Source: Nocardia sp. CC227C
Lineage (GTDB): Bacteria > Actinomycetota > Actinomycetes > Mycobacteriales > Mycobacteriaceae
Assembly: GCF_030767025.1 (NCBI RefSeq)
Contig: NZ_JASITE010000006.1
Span: forward strand, 62,001-126,000
Direction: 5' to 3'
DNA: 64,000 nt
Below the pieces are notes generated by a model. It searched no databases and was not told the origin of the DNA. It worked only from the letters and a program-made list of their open reading frames with translations. The position numbers were made by a program, and so were the translations under genes. Positions 37,900 through 46,457 of the stretch are shown one piece after another. How positions within the stretch are numbered: the first letter of the stretch is position 1; each line of letters begins with the position of its first letter.

Positions 37900-39882
37900 A
37901 TGTCTGTATCCGCACCGGAAGCTCGCGGCGGCACCCGCGTCCACGTGCAGCGCGTCGGCACGTTCCTGTCCAGCATGGTCATGCCGAATATCGGCGCTTT
38001 CATCGCCTGGGGCCTGCTCACCGCCCTGTTCATCGAGAAGGGCTGGATCACCTCCATCGCCGGTGATGTGGGCGAGGGCAGCTGGGTCGCCCACATCGGC
38101 GGGTGGGGCGACTACGACGGCGGCGGCATCGTCGGCCCGACCATCACCTATCTGCTGCCGATCCTGATCGGCGCGACCGGCGGCCGCATCGTCTACGACA
38201 CCCGCGGCGCGGTGGTGGGCGCCATCGCCACCATGGGCGTGATCGCCGGTGCGGACGTGCCCATGTTCCTGGGCGCGATGATCATGGGCCCGCTCGGCGC
38301 GCTGCTGATCAAGAACCTGGATGCCTTGTGGGACGGTCGGATTCGTCCCGGGTTCGAGATGCTGGTGGACAATTTCTCGGCCGGTATCGCCGGTGCCGCC
38401 ATGGCGGTCGTCGGCTTCTTCGGCATCGGTCCGCTGGTCTCCGGATTCAGCCGACTGGCCAGCAATGTGGTCGACTTCCTGGTCGACAACAGCCTGCTGC
38501 CGCTGACCTCGATCTTCATCGAACCGGCCAAGGTGCTGTTCCTCAACAACGCGATCAACCACGGCATCCTGACGCCGCTGGGCACCAATCAGGCCGGCGA
38601 GGACGGCAAGTCCATCCTGTTCCTGCTGGAGGCCAATCCGGGGCCGGGTCTGGGACTGCTGGTGGCGTTCATGGTGTTCGGCAGGGGAGTGGCCAAGAGT
38701 TCCGCGCCGGGGGCCGCGATCATCCACTTCCTCGGCGGCATCCACGAGATCTACTTCCCGTTCGTGCTGATGAAGCCGAAGCTGATCGCGGCCATGATCG
38801 CCGGCGGCATGACCGGCGTCATGATCAATGTGCTGTTCGACTCGGGGCTGCGCGCTCCGGCCGCGCCCGGTTCGATCATCGCGGTCTTCGCGCAGACCGC
38901 CAATGACAGCTATCTGGGCGTGACGCTGTCGGTGATCGGTGCGGCGGCGGTCAGCTTCCTGGTCGCGGCCGTGCTGCTGCGGACCGACCGAGCGGTCGAC
39001 GAACCCGATCTGGGCGGGGCCACCGCCACCATGGAGGCGCTGAAGGGCAAGCGGTCGGTGGCCGCCGCCGCGCTGAACTCGATGGGCGCCGGCGCGACGG
39101 CCACGGTGACCGTCCCGGAGCAGATCTCGACCATCGTCTTCGCCTGCGACGCCGGGATGGGTTCCTCGGCCATGGGCGCCTCGGTGCTGCGCAAGCGGAT
39201 TCGCGACGCGGGATTCACGGAGGTCACCGTCGTCAATCGGGCGATCGCGAACCTGAGCGACGAGTACGACCTCGTGGTGACCCACCGGGATCTCACCGAC
39301 CGAGCGCGTGAACGGACGCCGTCTGCCCTCCATGTGCCGGTGGACGACTTCATGAACAGTCCCGAATACGACGAGATCGTCGGTCTGGTCGCCCGGGCCG
39401 ATCGGGGCTCCGCACCGGCCGAACCCACCGAAGCGGAACCCGAACCGGGCGCGGGAATGCTCGCGGACGAGTCGATCGTGCTCTCCGGCACCGCCGGGTC
39501 CCGCGCCGAGGCCATCGACGAGGCGGGCGGGCTGCTGGTCGCCGCGGGAGCGGTCGCGGAATCGTACGTCGCGGCCATGCACGAACGCGAACGGACCGTC
39601 TCCACGTTCATGGGCAATGGGCTCGCCATTCCGCACGGCACCAACGCGGCCAAGGGCGATATCCGCCGCACCGGGATCTCGGTGGTGCGCTATCGCGAAC
39701 CCATCGACTGGAACGGCAGTCCGGTCGAGTTCGTCATCGGCATCGCCGGGACCGGAGACGACCACTTGGCGCTGCTGTCCCGGATCGCCCAGGTGTTCGC
39801 GGACACCGATCAGGTGGCGCGGTTGCGCGCGGCGAGCACGGTCGGTGAGATCCAAGCGGTCCTCGGTCCCCGCCACGGCTGA
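37900..39882 (+). CDS. mtlA: mannitol-type PTS permease, EIICBA
   Basis: The 660-residue phosphotransferase-system permease imports and phosphorylates a hexitol, most likely mannitol. The order is a membrane IIC domain (about 1-345, with NHGILTPLG and GGIHEIYFPFVLM), IIB (about 405-490, phosphocysteine Cys416 in FACDAGMGSSAMG) and IIA (about 515-655, phosphohistidine His579 in LAIPHGTN). All three are fused as in E. coli MtlA. ATG at 37900 follows GAGGAAG. The DeoR gene comes 14 bases after the stop. Confidence 0.93.
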   Translation: MSVSAPEARGGTRVHVQRVGTFLSSMVMPNIGAFIAWGLLTALFIEKGWITSIAGDVGEGSWVAHIGGWGDYDGGGIVGPTITYLLPILIGATGGRIVYDTRGAVVGAIATMGVIAGADVPMFLGAMIMGPLGALLIKNLDALWDGRIRPGFEMLVDNFSAGIAGAAMAVVGFFGIGPLVSGFSRLASNVVDFLVDNSLLPLTSIFIEPAKVLFLNNAINHGILTPLGTNQAGEDGKSILFLLEANPGPGLGLLVAFMVFGRGVAKSSAPGAAIIHFLGGIHEIYFPFVLMKPKLIAAMIAGGMTGVMINVLFDSGLRAPAAPGSIIAVFAQTANDSYLGVTLSVIGAAAVSFLVAAVLLRTDRAVDEPDLGGATATMEALKGKRSVAAAALNSMGAGATATVTVPEQISTIVFACDAGMGSSAMGASVLRKRIRDAGFTEVTVVNRAIANLSDEYDLVVTHRDLTDRARERTPSALHVPVDDFMNSPEYDEIVGLVARADRGSAPAEPTEAEPEPGAGMLADESIVLSGTAGSRAEAIDEAGGLLVAAGAVAESYVAAMHERERTVSTFMGNGLAIPHGTNAAKGDIRRTGISVVRYREPIDWNGSPVEFVIGIAGTGDDHLALLSRIAQVFADTDQVARLRAASTVGEIQAVLGPRHG

Positions 39883-39896
39883 GGCGATGCAGCAGA

Positions 39897-40664
39897 ATGT
39901 TGCTCGTGGATTCGGATTCGCGGCAGTCGCAGATCGTGGAGTTCGCCCGGACACGCGGCCGGGTGGACGTACTCGGCCTCGCCACCGAACTGGGGGTGGC
40001 GGCCGAGACCATCCGCCGCGATCTGCGCCTGCTCGCGGACCGCCGACTGGTCAAACGGGTGCACGGCGGGGCGATCCCGCTGGAGAGCGCGGCCTTCGAA
40101 TCCAGCCTCGAATACCGCAGCCGGGTGGACCTGGCCCAGAAACACCGCATCGCCGCCGCCGCGGCCGATCTGCTGCACGGCGCCGAAACCGTCTATATAG
40201 ACGAAGGATTCACCCCGCGCCTGATCGCCGAGAAGCTCGCCGACCGGGAACTGACCGTGGTCACCGCCTCCCTGCTGGCCGCCGAAGCCCTCGCCGACAG
40301 CGACGCCGTCACCGTCCTGCTCCTCGGCGGCCGCATGCGCGGCCGCACCCTCGCCACCGTCGACCACTGGGCCCTGCGCATGCTCGACGAACTCGCCATC
40401 GACCTCGCCTACCTCGGCACCAACGGCATCTCCCTGGACCACGGCCTGACCACCCCCGACCCGGCCGTGGCGGCGGTCAAAGGACTAGCGGTCCGCCGCT
40501 CCGTCCGCCGCATCCTGGTCGCGGCGGACGGAAAATTCGGCATGACCAGCTTCTGCCGCTTCGCCGAGATCGGTGATTTCGAGGCGATTGTCACCGGAGC
40601 GGAACTGGACCCCGCGCAGGCACTGCGGTTCGAGGCGCTCGGGCCGACGGTGGTGCGGGCCTGA
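39897..40664 (+). CDS. DeoR-family transcriptional regulator
   Basis: The 255-residue protein has an N-terminal DeoR helix-turn-helix (VDVLGLATELGVAAETIRRD, RRLVKRVHGGAI) and the sugar-phosphate-sensing domain (YIDEGFTPRLIAEKL, VLLLGGRMRG, LGTNGIS, ADGKFG). In this family a phosphorylated sugar is the inducer. Directly downstream of the PTS gene, it probably represses that gene and the divergent dehydrogenase through the GTGCCC boxes. Confidence 0.92.
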   Translation: MLLVDSDSRQSQIVEFARTRGRVDVLGLATELGVAAETIRRDLRLLADRRLVKRVHGGAIPLESAAFESSLEYRSRVDLAQKHRIAAAAADLLHGAETVYIDEGFTPRLIAEKLADRELTVVTASLLAAEALADSDAVTVLLLGGRMRGRTLATVDHWALRMLDELAIDLAYLGTNGISLDHGLTTPDPAVAAVKGLAVRRSVRRILVAADGKFGMTSFCRFAEIGDFEAIVTGAELDPAQALRFEALGPTVVRA

Positions 40665-40672
40665 GCGGCAGT

Positions 40673-41311
40673 TCAGTCGATGCCTTCGTCGAGCTGCTGC
40701 CAAGTGAGGGTGATCTCGAACGGGGTGAGCGTGTCGATAGCCGCGGCGACGTGGTCGCTGCGATTGCGGTATCCGTTGGAAACGTACCGTCCCTCGGAAT
40801 CCAGCGTGAGCATCTCGATGGACACCGCCGGGCCGTCGTCGTTGGCCATGCGGACGATCCAATAGTGCTGAATGCCATAGCGCGCGTACTCCGCGCGTTT
40901 GTCGATGGTGTCGGCGGTGACGGTGGTCGGCGACACCACCTCGACCACCAGTATCGTGTCCGCGACGGTCGGCTTGGTCTTCCAGCGCGGGCGCGGTTCG
41001 TCGATGCAGCGGTAGACGATCGCGTCGGGACGCTTGTAATGGAAGGGGACTTCCGAGACGAGCATGTCGAGATCGCGGTTGACGCGCAGACAAGGCTTCC
41101 GGTCCACCCGTTTCGCTTCGCCGTCGGCCAGTGCGCGTTCGATGTTCCGGGAAACCGCGTTGTGATTGGGCGAGGGCGACTCGCAGAAGATGATCATCCC
41201 GTCTTTGACCTCGACGGTACGGGAGACGTTTTCGGGCATCGCCAGGTAGTCATTGATGTCGATGACCTGGCTGTATGTCTTCGGTGACGACCAGTCGAAC
41301 GCTTCCGACAC
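40673..41311 (-). CDS. Uma2-family (DUF820) restriction-endonuclease-fold protein
   Basis: The 212-residue protein has the PD-(D/E)xK-like core of the Uma2 family: VEVKDGMIIFCESPS, the segment RPDAIVY with the acidic residue, and LVVEVVSPTT followed by DKRAEYARYGIQHYW. These genes are abundant in actinobacteria and cyanobacteria; the physiological role is unknown. GTG at 41311 has AAGGA upstream. No toxin, methylase or transposase stands beside it. Confidence 0.85.
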   Translation of the reverse strand: MSEAFDWSSPKTYSQVIDINDYLAMPENVSRTVEVKDGMIIFCESPSPNHNAVSRNIERALADGEAKRVDRKPCLRVNRDLDMLVSEVPFHYKRPDAIVYRCIDEPRPRWKTKPTVADTILVVEVVSPTTVTADTIDKRAEYARYGIQHYWIVRMANDDGPAVSIEMLTLDSEGRYVSNGYRNRSDHVAAAIDTLTPFEITLTWQQLDEGID

Positions 41312-41692
41312 GACGGTGATCCTTCGGTACGCGGGACGGCTACACGATCGGCGCCCAGACCGGCGGCCTGGACGCACATAAGCATATCCAGCGGCAGGCA
41401 ATGGATCGGTGGGACGTGGTGAGCTCTCCGCGTACGCATTCACCCGATCCCGAAGTCGGCGGCCTCCCGGGGTCCGGGGGGCAACGCTCGCGGCGGTCAG
41501 GATTCTGCAGCCAGCGCCTGCGCTTCCGACGGTTGCGCATGCGCGCGGTCCGGTGCGCGGGGGATCCCGATGAATGGGATAGCTCGTAGTCGATCCGCGC
41601 AAGCAGCTGCTTCTGTGAGACGCGACACTCCACATTCCGATTCTTCGGCATACCTGAAGTGGCATTCGCCACGATGAAAGGCATTCCCACCC
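41312..41692. other. 380-base intergenic region without a recognised gene
   Basis: This gap separates the starts of the Uma2 gene and the secreted phosphatase. Short open frames exist on both strands, but none has a good ribosome-binding site or coding-like composition. It should hold the two divergent promoters; I see no clear palindrome. Confidence 0.4.
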
Positions 41693-42439
41693 ATGCGAAT
41701 CCGATCCCTTCGAATTTCGGTTGCGATGGCCGCGACCGCGGTCGCGGCCACCACCGCTGTCACCGGCGTCGCGTCCGCCGATATCGACTTCGGAAGCTCC
41801 GGCAGCAGCTCGGGCAGCGGCTCCGGCAATATGGTCATCACCCTGGTGCGCCATACCGAGTCCGCCGGTAACGCGTCCGGCCTGATCGACACCTCGGTGC
41901 CCGGACCCGACCTGACCCCACGCGGCCGCACTCAGGCAGACAAGCTGGCCGTCCAGCTGGCCGACAAGAATTACGACTGCGCCTTCGCGTCCAATATGGT
42001 GCGTACCGAGCAGACCGCGGCACCGACCCTCGCCGAGCACGACCTGAACCTCGATATTCAGCCCGGTTTCCGGGAGATCGAGGCAGGCGTTTACGAGGGC
42101 ACCCCGGAGTCCGAGGCGCTGTCGGGGTACCTGCAGGCGCCGATCAAGTGGCTCTCCGGCGACCTGGACGCACGGATTCCAGGGTCCATCGACGGCAACG
42201 AGTTCGACGACCGTGTCGATGAGGCACTGCTCGATGTGCAGCGCCGCAACTGCACCAACCCGGTGATCTTCTCGCACGGCGCCACCATCATGTTCTGGTC
42301 CATGCTGAACGCCGACAACGCCGACAAGGAGAAGCTCGGCACCGATCCGATACACAACGGCGGCCGCGTCGTCCTCGAGGGCAGCCCGGAGAAGGGCTGG
42401 ACGATTGTCGAGTGGGTCGGCGACCCGGACCTCGGCTGA
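41693..42439 (+). CDS. secreted histidine phosphatase
   Basis: The 248-residue protein has a signal peptide (RISVAMAATAVAATTAVTGV, cleavage near ASA), a short Gly/Ser linker and a histidine-phosphatase (phosphoglycerate-mutase-like) domain. The nucleophile lies in LVRHTESAG, the acid in FREIEAGVYEG and the second His in VIFSHGATIMFW. It probably dephosphorylates small metabolites outside the membrane; the substrate is unknown. Confidence 0.9.
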   Translation: MRIRSLRISVAMAATAVAATTAVTGVASADIDFGSSGSSSGSGSGNMVITLVRHTESAGNASGLIDTSVPGPDLTPRGRTQADKLAVQLADKNYDCAFASNMVRTEQTAAPTLAEHDLNLDIQPGFREIEAGVYEGTPESEALSGYLQAPIKWLSGDLDARIPGSIDGNEFDDRVDEALLDVQRRNCTNPVIFSHGATIMFWSMLNADNADKEKLGTDPIHNGGRVVLEGSPEKGWTIVEWVGDPDLG

Positions 42440-42511
42440 TCAACCCTTCCGCGCCCCGGATGTCACCGACACGGTCGATGGGACCGGGGCGCAGTTGCTT
42501 GCTACCGGTAG

Positions 42512-42718
42512 CGGAGCATCTCGACCGGGGAGGCCCGCGACAAGACCGGCACCACAGTCAAGATCGTGCAGAAGGTCGGTAGGGTCGGGAAGACCGGCCG
42601 TGCGGTCGGTGCCGATGTCACCGGCCTCTGCAAGGTATCCAAGTTCGATCTGAAGGTGAACACAACAGAGGACGGTGACGGCGAAGTCACCGGATTCAAG
42701 CAAAGCTGGACCCACACG
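42512..42718 (+). pseudogene. possible remnant of an unidentified gene
   Basis: An open frame with coding-like composition runs from the TAG at 42509 (DKTGTTVKIVQKVGRVG, then VTGLCKVSKFDLKVN and DGEVTGFKQSWTH). It has no proper start and runs into the 3' end of the converging ferritin-like gene without a stop of its own. It looks like an internal gene fragment trapped between two genes; the parent family is not recognised. Confidence 0.35.
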
Positions 42719-43400
42719 CCGTCCCGAACAGCGCCACCACCTCGCGGGCGAATTCCCTTCTGCCCACGCCCAATCGCTGCAACGCGGATCCGTGGTCCAG
42801 CGTGACCACCGCGATCGCGCCGAGCAGCACGGTCCACCAGGCCGCCAGCGTGATCCCGCGTAGCCAGCGAGGGCTCGCGCCGAAGGCCAGGCGCAACCGC
42901 TGGCAGTGGAAAGGCACGTGCTGTTCCTCGTCGGCGAGAATGAGGCCGCCGACCGTGCCGGTCAGCGCGTCACCACTGCCGTCGCGCAGGGCGCGGTAGT
43001 AGCGCAGGGCAACGACTTCCGCGACCATCAGGACCATCAGCTCCAGCCGCAGTCCCATAGCCCGCCGCAGGCGCACGAACACCGCATCGCTCCAGTGCGC
43101 CGCAATCGTGTCCTGCCCCGCGGATTTCAGGAGCAGACCCAGTAGCCGCGCGTGATTGCGCTCCTCGGCCACGAACAATCGGGCGGCCGCGGCGTAGTCC
43201 CGGTCGCCCGCCTGCTCGGCCTTGGCGATCAGATTCGCGCCGTCGCCGCTCTCCCCAACCTGGAACCGCTGCACACTGCGCACCACCACGGGATCCATCC
43301 GCGCACCCCGCGACCAGTCCGGATCACCGGCCGCTGCGCGCGCCTGCGCACGCGACTCGAATGTCCTGACCCACCGGGAGAAATCACCGGATTCGCCCAC
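42696..43400 (-). CDS. ferritin-like diiron protein with membrane tail
   Basis: The 234-residue protein has two ExxH motifs on helices (AEERNHARLLG and DEEQHVPFHC) and a further Glu in AEVVALRYYRAL, the pattern of a ferritin-like diiron centre. A hydrophobic segment (ITLAAWWTVLLGAIAVV) near the C-terminus suggests membrane attachment. The function is unknown; peroxide scavenging or oxidative chemistry are options. GTG at 43400 fits the GGGG ribosome-binding sequence better than the GTG three bases upstream. Confidence 0.75.
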   Translation of the reverse strand: MGESGDFSRWVRTFESRAQARAAAGDPDWSRGARMDPVVVRSVQRFQVGESGDGANLIAKAEQAGDRDYAAAARLFVAEERNHARLLGLLLKSAGQDTIAAHWSDAVFVRLRRAMGLRLELMVLMVAEVVALRYYRALRDGSGDALTGTVGGLILADEEQHVPFHCQRLRLAFGASPRWLRGITLAAWWTVLLGAIAVVTLDHGSALQRLGVGRREFAREVVALFGTACGSSFA

Positions 43401-43595
43401 CACTGCCCCTTTCGTGGCTCCTCGGAGCCCGACGCCGATATCCCGCCGCGAGAGTACGGGCACGGGTACCGGCGAGCCGAACCGTTTTCGAGGGGTACGG
43501 GGTCGCGCTGACCGAACCGGGCAGCGCACCATGCGGCCGTAGCGGACAACTATCCGTCGCCGTTCGCACGACAGTCAGCGGAGGTCATCGCACCA

Positions 43596-43766
43596 TTGAC
43601 CACGTCGACCTTTCGGGAACGACAAGCCGCCGAATCGCGAAAGATCATGGACATCAACGGAACTCCACCTGAACAACCGTCTGGGAATAATGGGCTGGCG
43701 ACCCAGCGAACACAGCGTATTCCGCATGATGTCGAATTCGTTGCCATAGACCTCGACAAAAGCTGA
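43596..43766 (+). CDS. 56-residue hydrophilic peptide gene
   Basis: TTG at 43596, with GGAGG eleven bases upstream, opens a frame of 56 residues (MTTSTFRERQAAESRKIMD to FVAIDLDKS). An ATG at 43647 is an alternative internal start. The stop TGA is the first part of a strong terminator stem, which supports an independent short transcript. The peptide is charged, without cysteine or membrane segment, and I do not recognise it. Confidence 0.45.
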   Translation: MTTSTFRERQAAESRKIMDINGTPPEQPSGNNGLATQRTQRIPHDVEFVAIDLDKS

Positions 43767-43806
43767 GGGCGGTCCTGAAACCTACTGGTCAGGACCGCCC
43801 TCTTTT
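43765..43806. terminator. terminator between the peptide gene and tRNA-fMet
   Basis: A perfect 14-base stem GAGGGCGGTCCTGA / TCAGGACCGCCCTC (43765-43778 and 43789-43802) with a 10-base loop is followed by TTTT on the plus strand and by CTTTTG on the minus strand. It can serve both the peptide gene and the converging tRNA gene. Confidence 0.85.
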
Positions 43807-43807
43807 G

Positions 43808-43881
43808 TAGCGGGGACAGGATTTGAACCTGCGACCTCTGGGTTATGAGCCCAGCGAGCTACCGAACTGCTCCACCCCGCG
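43808..43881 (-). tRNA. initiator tRNA-fMet (CAT)
   Basis: A 74-base cloverleaf on the minus strand with anticodon CAT. Initiator features are present: three consecutive G-C pairs in the anticodon stem (GGGCTCATAACCC) and an unpaired first acceptor position (C1 opposite T72). The TTCAAAT loop and GCGGGG/CCCCGC acceptor stem are intact. CCA is not encoded. Confidence 0.96.
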
Positions 43882-43979
43882 TCGGGTGAATACAACCTTA
43901 CAGACAGTGGGCCTCGTTACCAAAACGCCTGGACAAGATGGGTTTTTCGCCCTCGGGGGGGCTGGGCGGTGGTGCGGGG

Positions 43980-44429
43980 TCAGCGTCCGAGTTCGTCGAC
44001 GAGGACGTTCAAAGCCGTTGTGAGAGCATCCCGCTGCTCGCGGTCGAGGCGTTCCATGGCGGCGGCGAAGCGTTGGATGCGGGCCGAGGTGAGGCCGTTG
44101 ACGAGGTTGTGGCCGGTGGGGGTGGCGGTGAGGAGTTGGGCGCGGCCGTCGCCGGGGTCGGCGGCGCGTTCGAGGTAGCCGGCGCGTTCGAGGCCGGTGA
44201 CTATGCGCGACATGGTGGGAGCGCTGACGCGTTCGACGGCGGCCAGGTCGCCCAGGCGCAGGGGGCCGGAGCGGGCCAGGGAGGCGAGAGCGGAGGCCGC
44301 GCCGGGGGAGAGGGCGCCGGAGTCGCCGGACTGGCGCAGCATGCGGAGGAGACGGCCGATGGTCAGGTAGAGGTCGGCGGCCTCGCTGAGGTCGGTGGTG
44401 ACGACGTCGGCACTCGAGCGCTCGGACAG
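43980..44429 (-). CDS. MarR-family regulator with probable CTG start
   Basis: The protein is a winged-helix MarR regulator (LSPGAASALASLARSGPLRLGDLA, APTMSRIVTGLERAGYLER, DGRAQLLTATPTG). The first ATG (44342) would remove the N-terminal dimerisation helix. An ideal AGGAGG at 44435-44440 stands five bases before an in-frame CTG (44429), which gives 149 residues, a normal MarR length, starting SERSSADVVTTDLSEAADLY. CTG initiation is rare, so the start is an inference. The target is not evident. Confidence 0.82.
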   Translation of the reverse strand: MSERSSADVVTTDLSEAADLYLTIGRLLRMLRQSGDSGALSPGAASALASLARSGPLRLGDLAAVERVSAPTMSRIVTGLERAGYLERAADPGDGRAQLLTATPTGHNLVNGLTSARIQRFAAAMERLDREQRDALTTALNVLVDELGR

Positions 44430-44520
44430 CGCGGCCTCCTCGGTCGGACGGCGAAATCGATGATCATCATAGTCGCGCCCGACCCGCGGGCGATTACCAG
44501 CCCGCGGGGATCGGGGCGGG

Positions 44521-45327
44521 TCAGCGCGTGGTGAAGAGGTTGAGTTTGTAGGTGGACACCGGCGGGGCCCAGCCGAATGCCTTGATCCCGTAGCGATACC
44601 GCGCGGGCCAGGTGCGGGCGACGGCGGATTGCGGAGTGGCGAAGGTGCGGGATTCGCGCAGCCGCAGTCCGCAGGGCTCCAAGGTGGCGGGGTCGTCGCA
44701 GGTCCATCGCATGCGGGCGGATACGGCCCGAAACACCGGATTGCGGTCCTGGGTCTTCATCATGGCCGGGCCGCCGGTGTCGAAGGCGACGGGGGTATTC
44801 GGGAATGCCTCGGCGAACCGCCGCAGCAGCGCGTGCACCCGTTCGGCGTCGAAGTAGAGCAGCACCGCCTCGCTGAGCAGGAAGACCGGTTCGCCGCCCG
44901 CGCGGACCCGGTCGTACCAGTCGGTGTCGAAGATGGATCCGGAGAGCATGGTGTAGCGGTCGCGGTCGTCGAAGAACTTGCGCCGCAGGGCCATGGTGTC
45001 GTCGAGGTCGAGGTCGAACCAGCGGACCGTGCCGTTGTCGAGGCGGTCGAAGCGGGTGGACAGGCCACAGCCGAGATCCACCACCGTCCCGTGCGGATGT
45101 TCGCGCAGGAACGCCCGCACATACTCGTCGAAGATCGACGCCCGCAGCACCGAACCCGACAGCGACGGTCCGCGGAATCTGGTGAAGTCGTAGTCGATTG
45201 CCGCCACGAGTTCGACGGCCTTGCGGTCGCCGAGGATCGAGGGGTTCCGCGCCGCATCGCACGCGCGTCCGTACAGCGGAATAAGCAGCGTTTCCTGGAT
45301 CTCGCCCAGTGTCACCGGTTCACCCAT
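44521..45327 (-). CDS. SAM-dependent methyltransferase, leucine carboxyl methyltransferase family
   Basis: The 268-residue protein has the SAM-binding motif VVDLGCGLSTRFDRLD, the acidic WFDLDLDD and the LSEAVLLYFD motif typical of the LCM-like family, which methylates small-molecule hydroxyl or carboxyl groups. ATG at 45327 is used; GTG at 45351 would add eight residues but would place the start inside a possible iron box. It is probably transcribed separately from the MarR gene. Confidence 0.87.
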   Translation of the reverse strand: MGEPVTLGEIQETLLIPLYGRACDAARNPSILGDRKAVELVAAIDYDFTRFRGPSLSGSVLRASIFDEYVRAFLREHPHGTVVDLGCGLSTRFDRLDNGTVRWFDLDLDDTMALRRKFFDDRDRYTMLSGSIFDTDWYDRVRAGGEPVFLLSEAVLLYFDAERVHALLRRFAEAFPNTPVAFDTGGPAMMKTQDRNPVFRAVSARMRWTCDDPATLEPCGLRLRESRTFATPQSAVARTWPARYRYGIKAFGWAPPVSTYKLNLFTTR

Positions 45328-45336
45328 CGCACCACG

Positions 45337-45355
45337 ATAACTTAGGGTCACCTAA
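45337..45355. promoter_or_regulatory. possible IdeR/DtxR iron box
   Basis: The 19-mer ATAACTTAGGGTCACCTAA agrees with the mycobacterial IdeR consensus TTAGGTTAGGCTAACCTAA at 14 positions by my count and contains a 14-base near-palindrome TTAGGGTCACCTAA. It lies immediately upstream of the methyltransferase start, where a bound repressor would block transcription. Confidence 0.45.
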
Positions 45356-45414
45356 TTCGGTGTGGTACGCCGGTTCACCGCGCGTCGAGCACTCGCTTCA
45401 GGAAGTCGGTCCGG

Positions 45415-46359
45415 TCAGCGGAAGAATTTCGCGTGTTCGAGTGCCCACTCGGCATAGCTGAGCGGGTGACGCCCGATGATCTCCGAGACCGACGGCGATT
45501 GCTCGAGGGTCCACGCGATGAGGTCTTCGAGGTGGGTGGCGTACTCCTCGAGGGCGTAGAGGGTGACATCGATGGCGCGGTCGGGCCAGCCGCGGTCGCG
45601 CCAGACGGCGCGGCTCTCGTCGGGAGTGAGCTCGGTGGTGACGATGTCGCGGCCGAGGGCATTGGCGATGAAGCGGATTCGGGACAGGGTGCTGATGGGC
45701 ATGCCCACGGCCTCGATGGTCATGCCCAGATAGTCGTCGGTGCGCAGGGCCGCCGCGGCGACGGCGGCCAGGTCGTCCTCGTGGATGAACGGGTAGTGGC
45801 CGGTATTCAGGAAGGCTTCGCGCACAACGCCTTCCGCGCGGATGGTGTCGGCCCAGTCCGAACCCGTGGCGGGATAGGCGCCTTCCAGGACCGAGCCCAT
45901 GACGGCCGAGGGCCGGATGTGGGTCCAGCCGATACCGGAACGTTCGACGGCCTTCTCGATGGCCGACCAGAACCAGGTGTCGGGCGGGTCGGCCGCCTCG
46001 TACTCGGGTCCGTGCGAGGACAGCAGGACGAGCTGGCCGACGTGCGCGGTGCGGGCCAGGGCGAGCGCGTCGTCGAGGGTGGCCGGATCGACTCCGGTGA
46101 GGAAGACGGCGTCGACGCCGGTGAACGCGTCCCAGATCTCCAGGGGTCGGGTGATCGATCCCGGGATCAGTTCGACCGGGTCCGGCCAATCGCGCAATTG
46201 GTCGGACTCGGCGACGATGCGGACACGCTCACCGGCGTCGAGCAGTTGCCGCGCGAGACTGCGCGCGATGACACCGTAGGGGCCGCAACCCTCGTCCTTG
46301 CGTACGGCCCCGACGGTCAGCAGATGCAACCGTCCGGGCTCGACAACGATTCCGCCCAT
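45415..46359 (-). CDS. NAD(P)-binding NmrA/SDR-like protein
   Basis: The 314-residue protein has an N-terminal Rossmann segment (GPYGVIARSLARQLLDAGERV), but the catalytic YxxxK of classical SDR enzymes is not evident, as in NmrA-like proteins that act as reductases or redox sensors. The segments LVLLSSHGPEYEA and HIRPSAVMGSVLEGAY are typical of this group. The gene stands alone. ATG at 46359 is near a weak ribosome-binding site (GGAGGTATTTGCC). Confidence 0.82.
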   Translation of the reverse strand: MGGIVVEPGRLHLLTVGAVRKDEGCGPYGVIARSLARQLLDAGERVRIVAESDQLRDWPDPVELIPGSITRPLEIWDAFTGVDAVFLTGVDPATLDDALALARTAHVGQLVLLSSHGPEYEAADPPDTWFWSAIEKAVERSGIGWTHIRPSAVMGSVLEGAYPATGSDWADTIRAEGVVREAFLNTGHYPFIHEDDLAAVAAAALRTDDYLGMTIEAVGMPISTLSRIRFIANALGRDIVTTELTPDESRAVWRDRGWPDRAIDVTLYALEEYATHLEDLIAWTLEQSPSVSEIIGRHPLSYAEWALEHAKFFR

Positions 46360-46457
46360 GGCAAATACCTCCGTGGCGTAGCAACGGTGATCTTGCGCCT
46401 ACTGCGAGGTTGCGGATCCGACCGCAGAGATACTAGCCGAAGCCGGGCGCGGGCGAC

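Noticed and set aside
37885..39954. Long minus-strand open frame opposite the PTS permease
   Set aside because: No recognisable domains, and all three PTS domains are intact on the plus strand.
41401..41589. 62-codon plus-strand frame between the Uma2 and phosphatase genes
   Set aside because: Arg/Ser-rich composition, no ribosome-binding site and no recognisable family.
43808..43881. tRNA-fMet as an integration site of a mobile element
   Set aside because: No integrase, no direct repeat of the tRNA 3' end and no phage-like genes are nearby.
44342..44342. ATG 44342 as start of the MarR gene at 43980
   Set aside because: It removes the first helix of the fold and has no ribosome-binding site, while AGGAGG stands before the upstream CTG.
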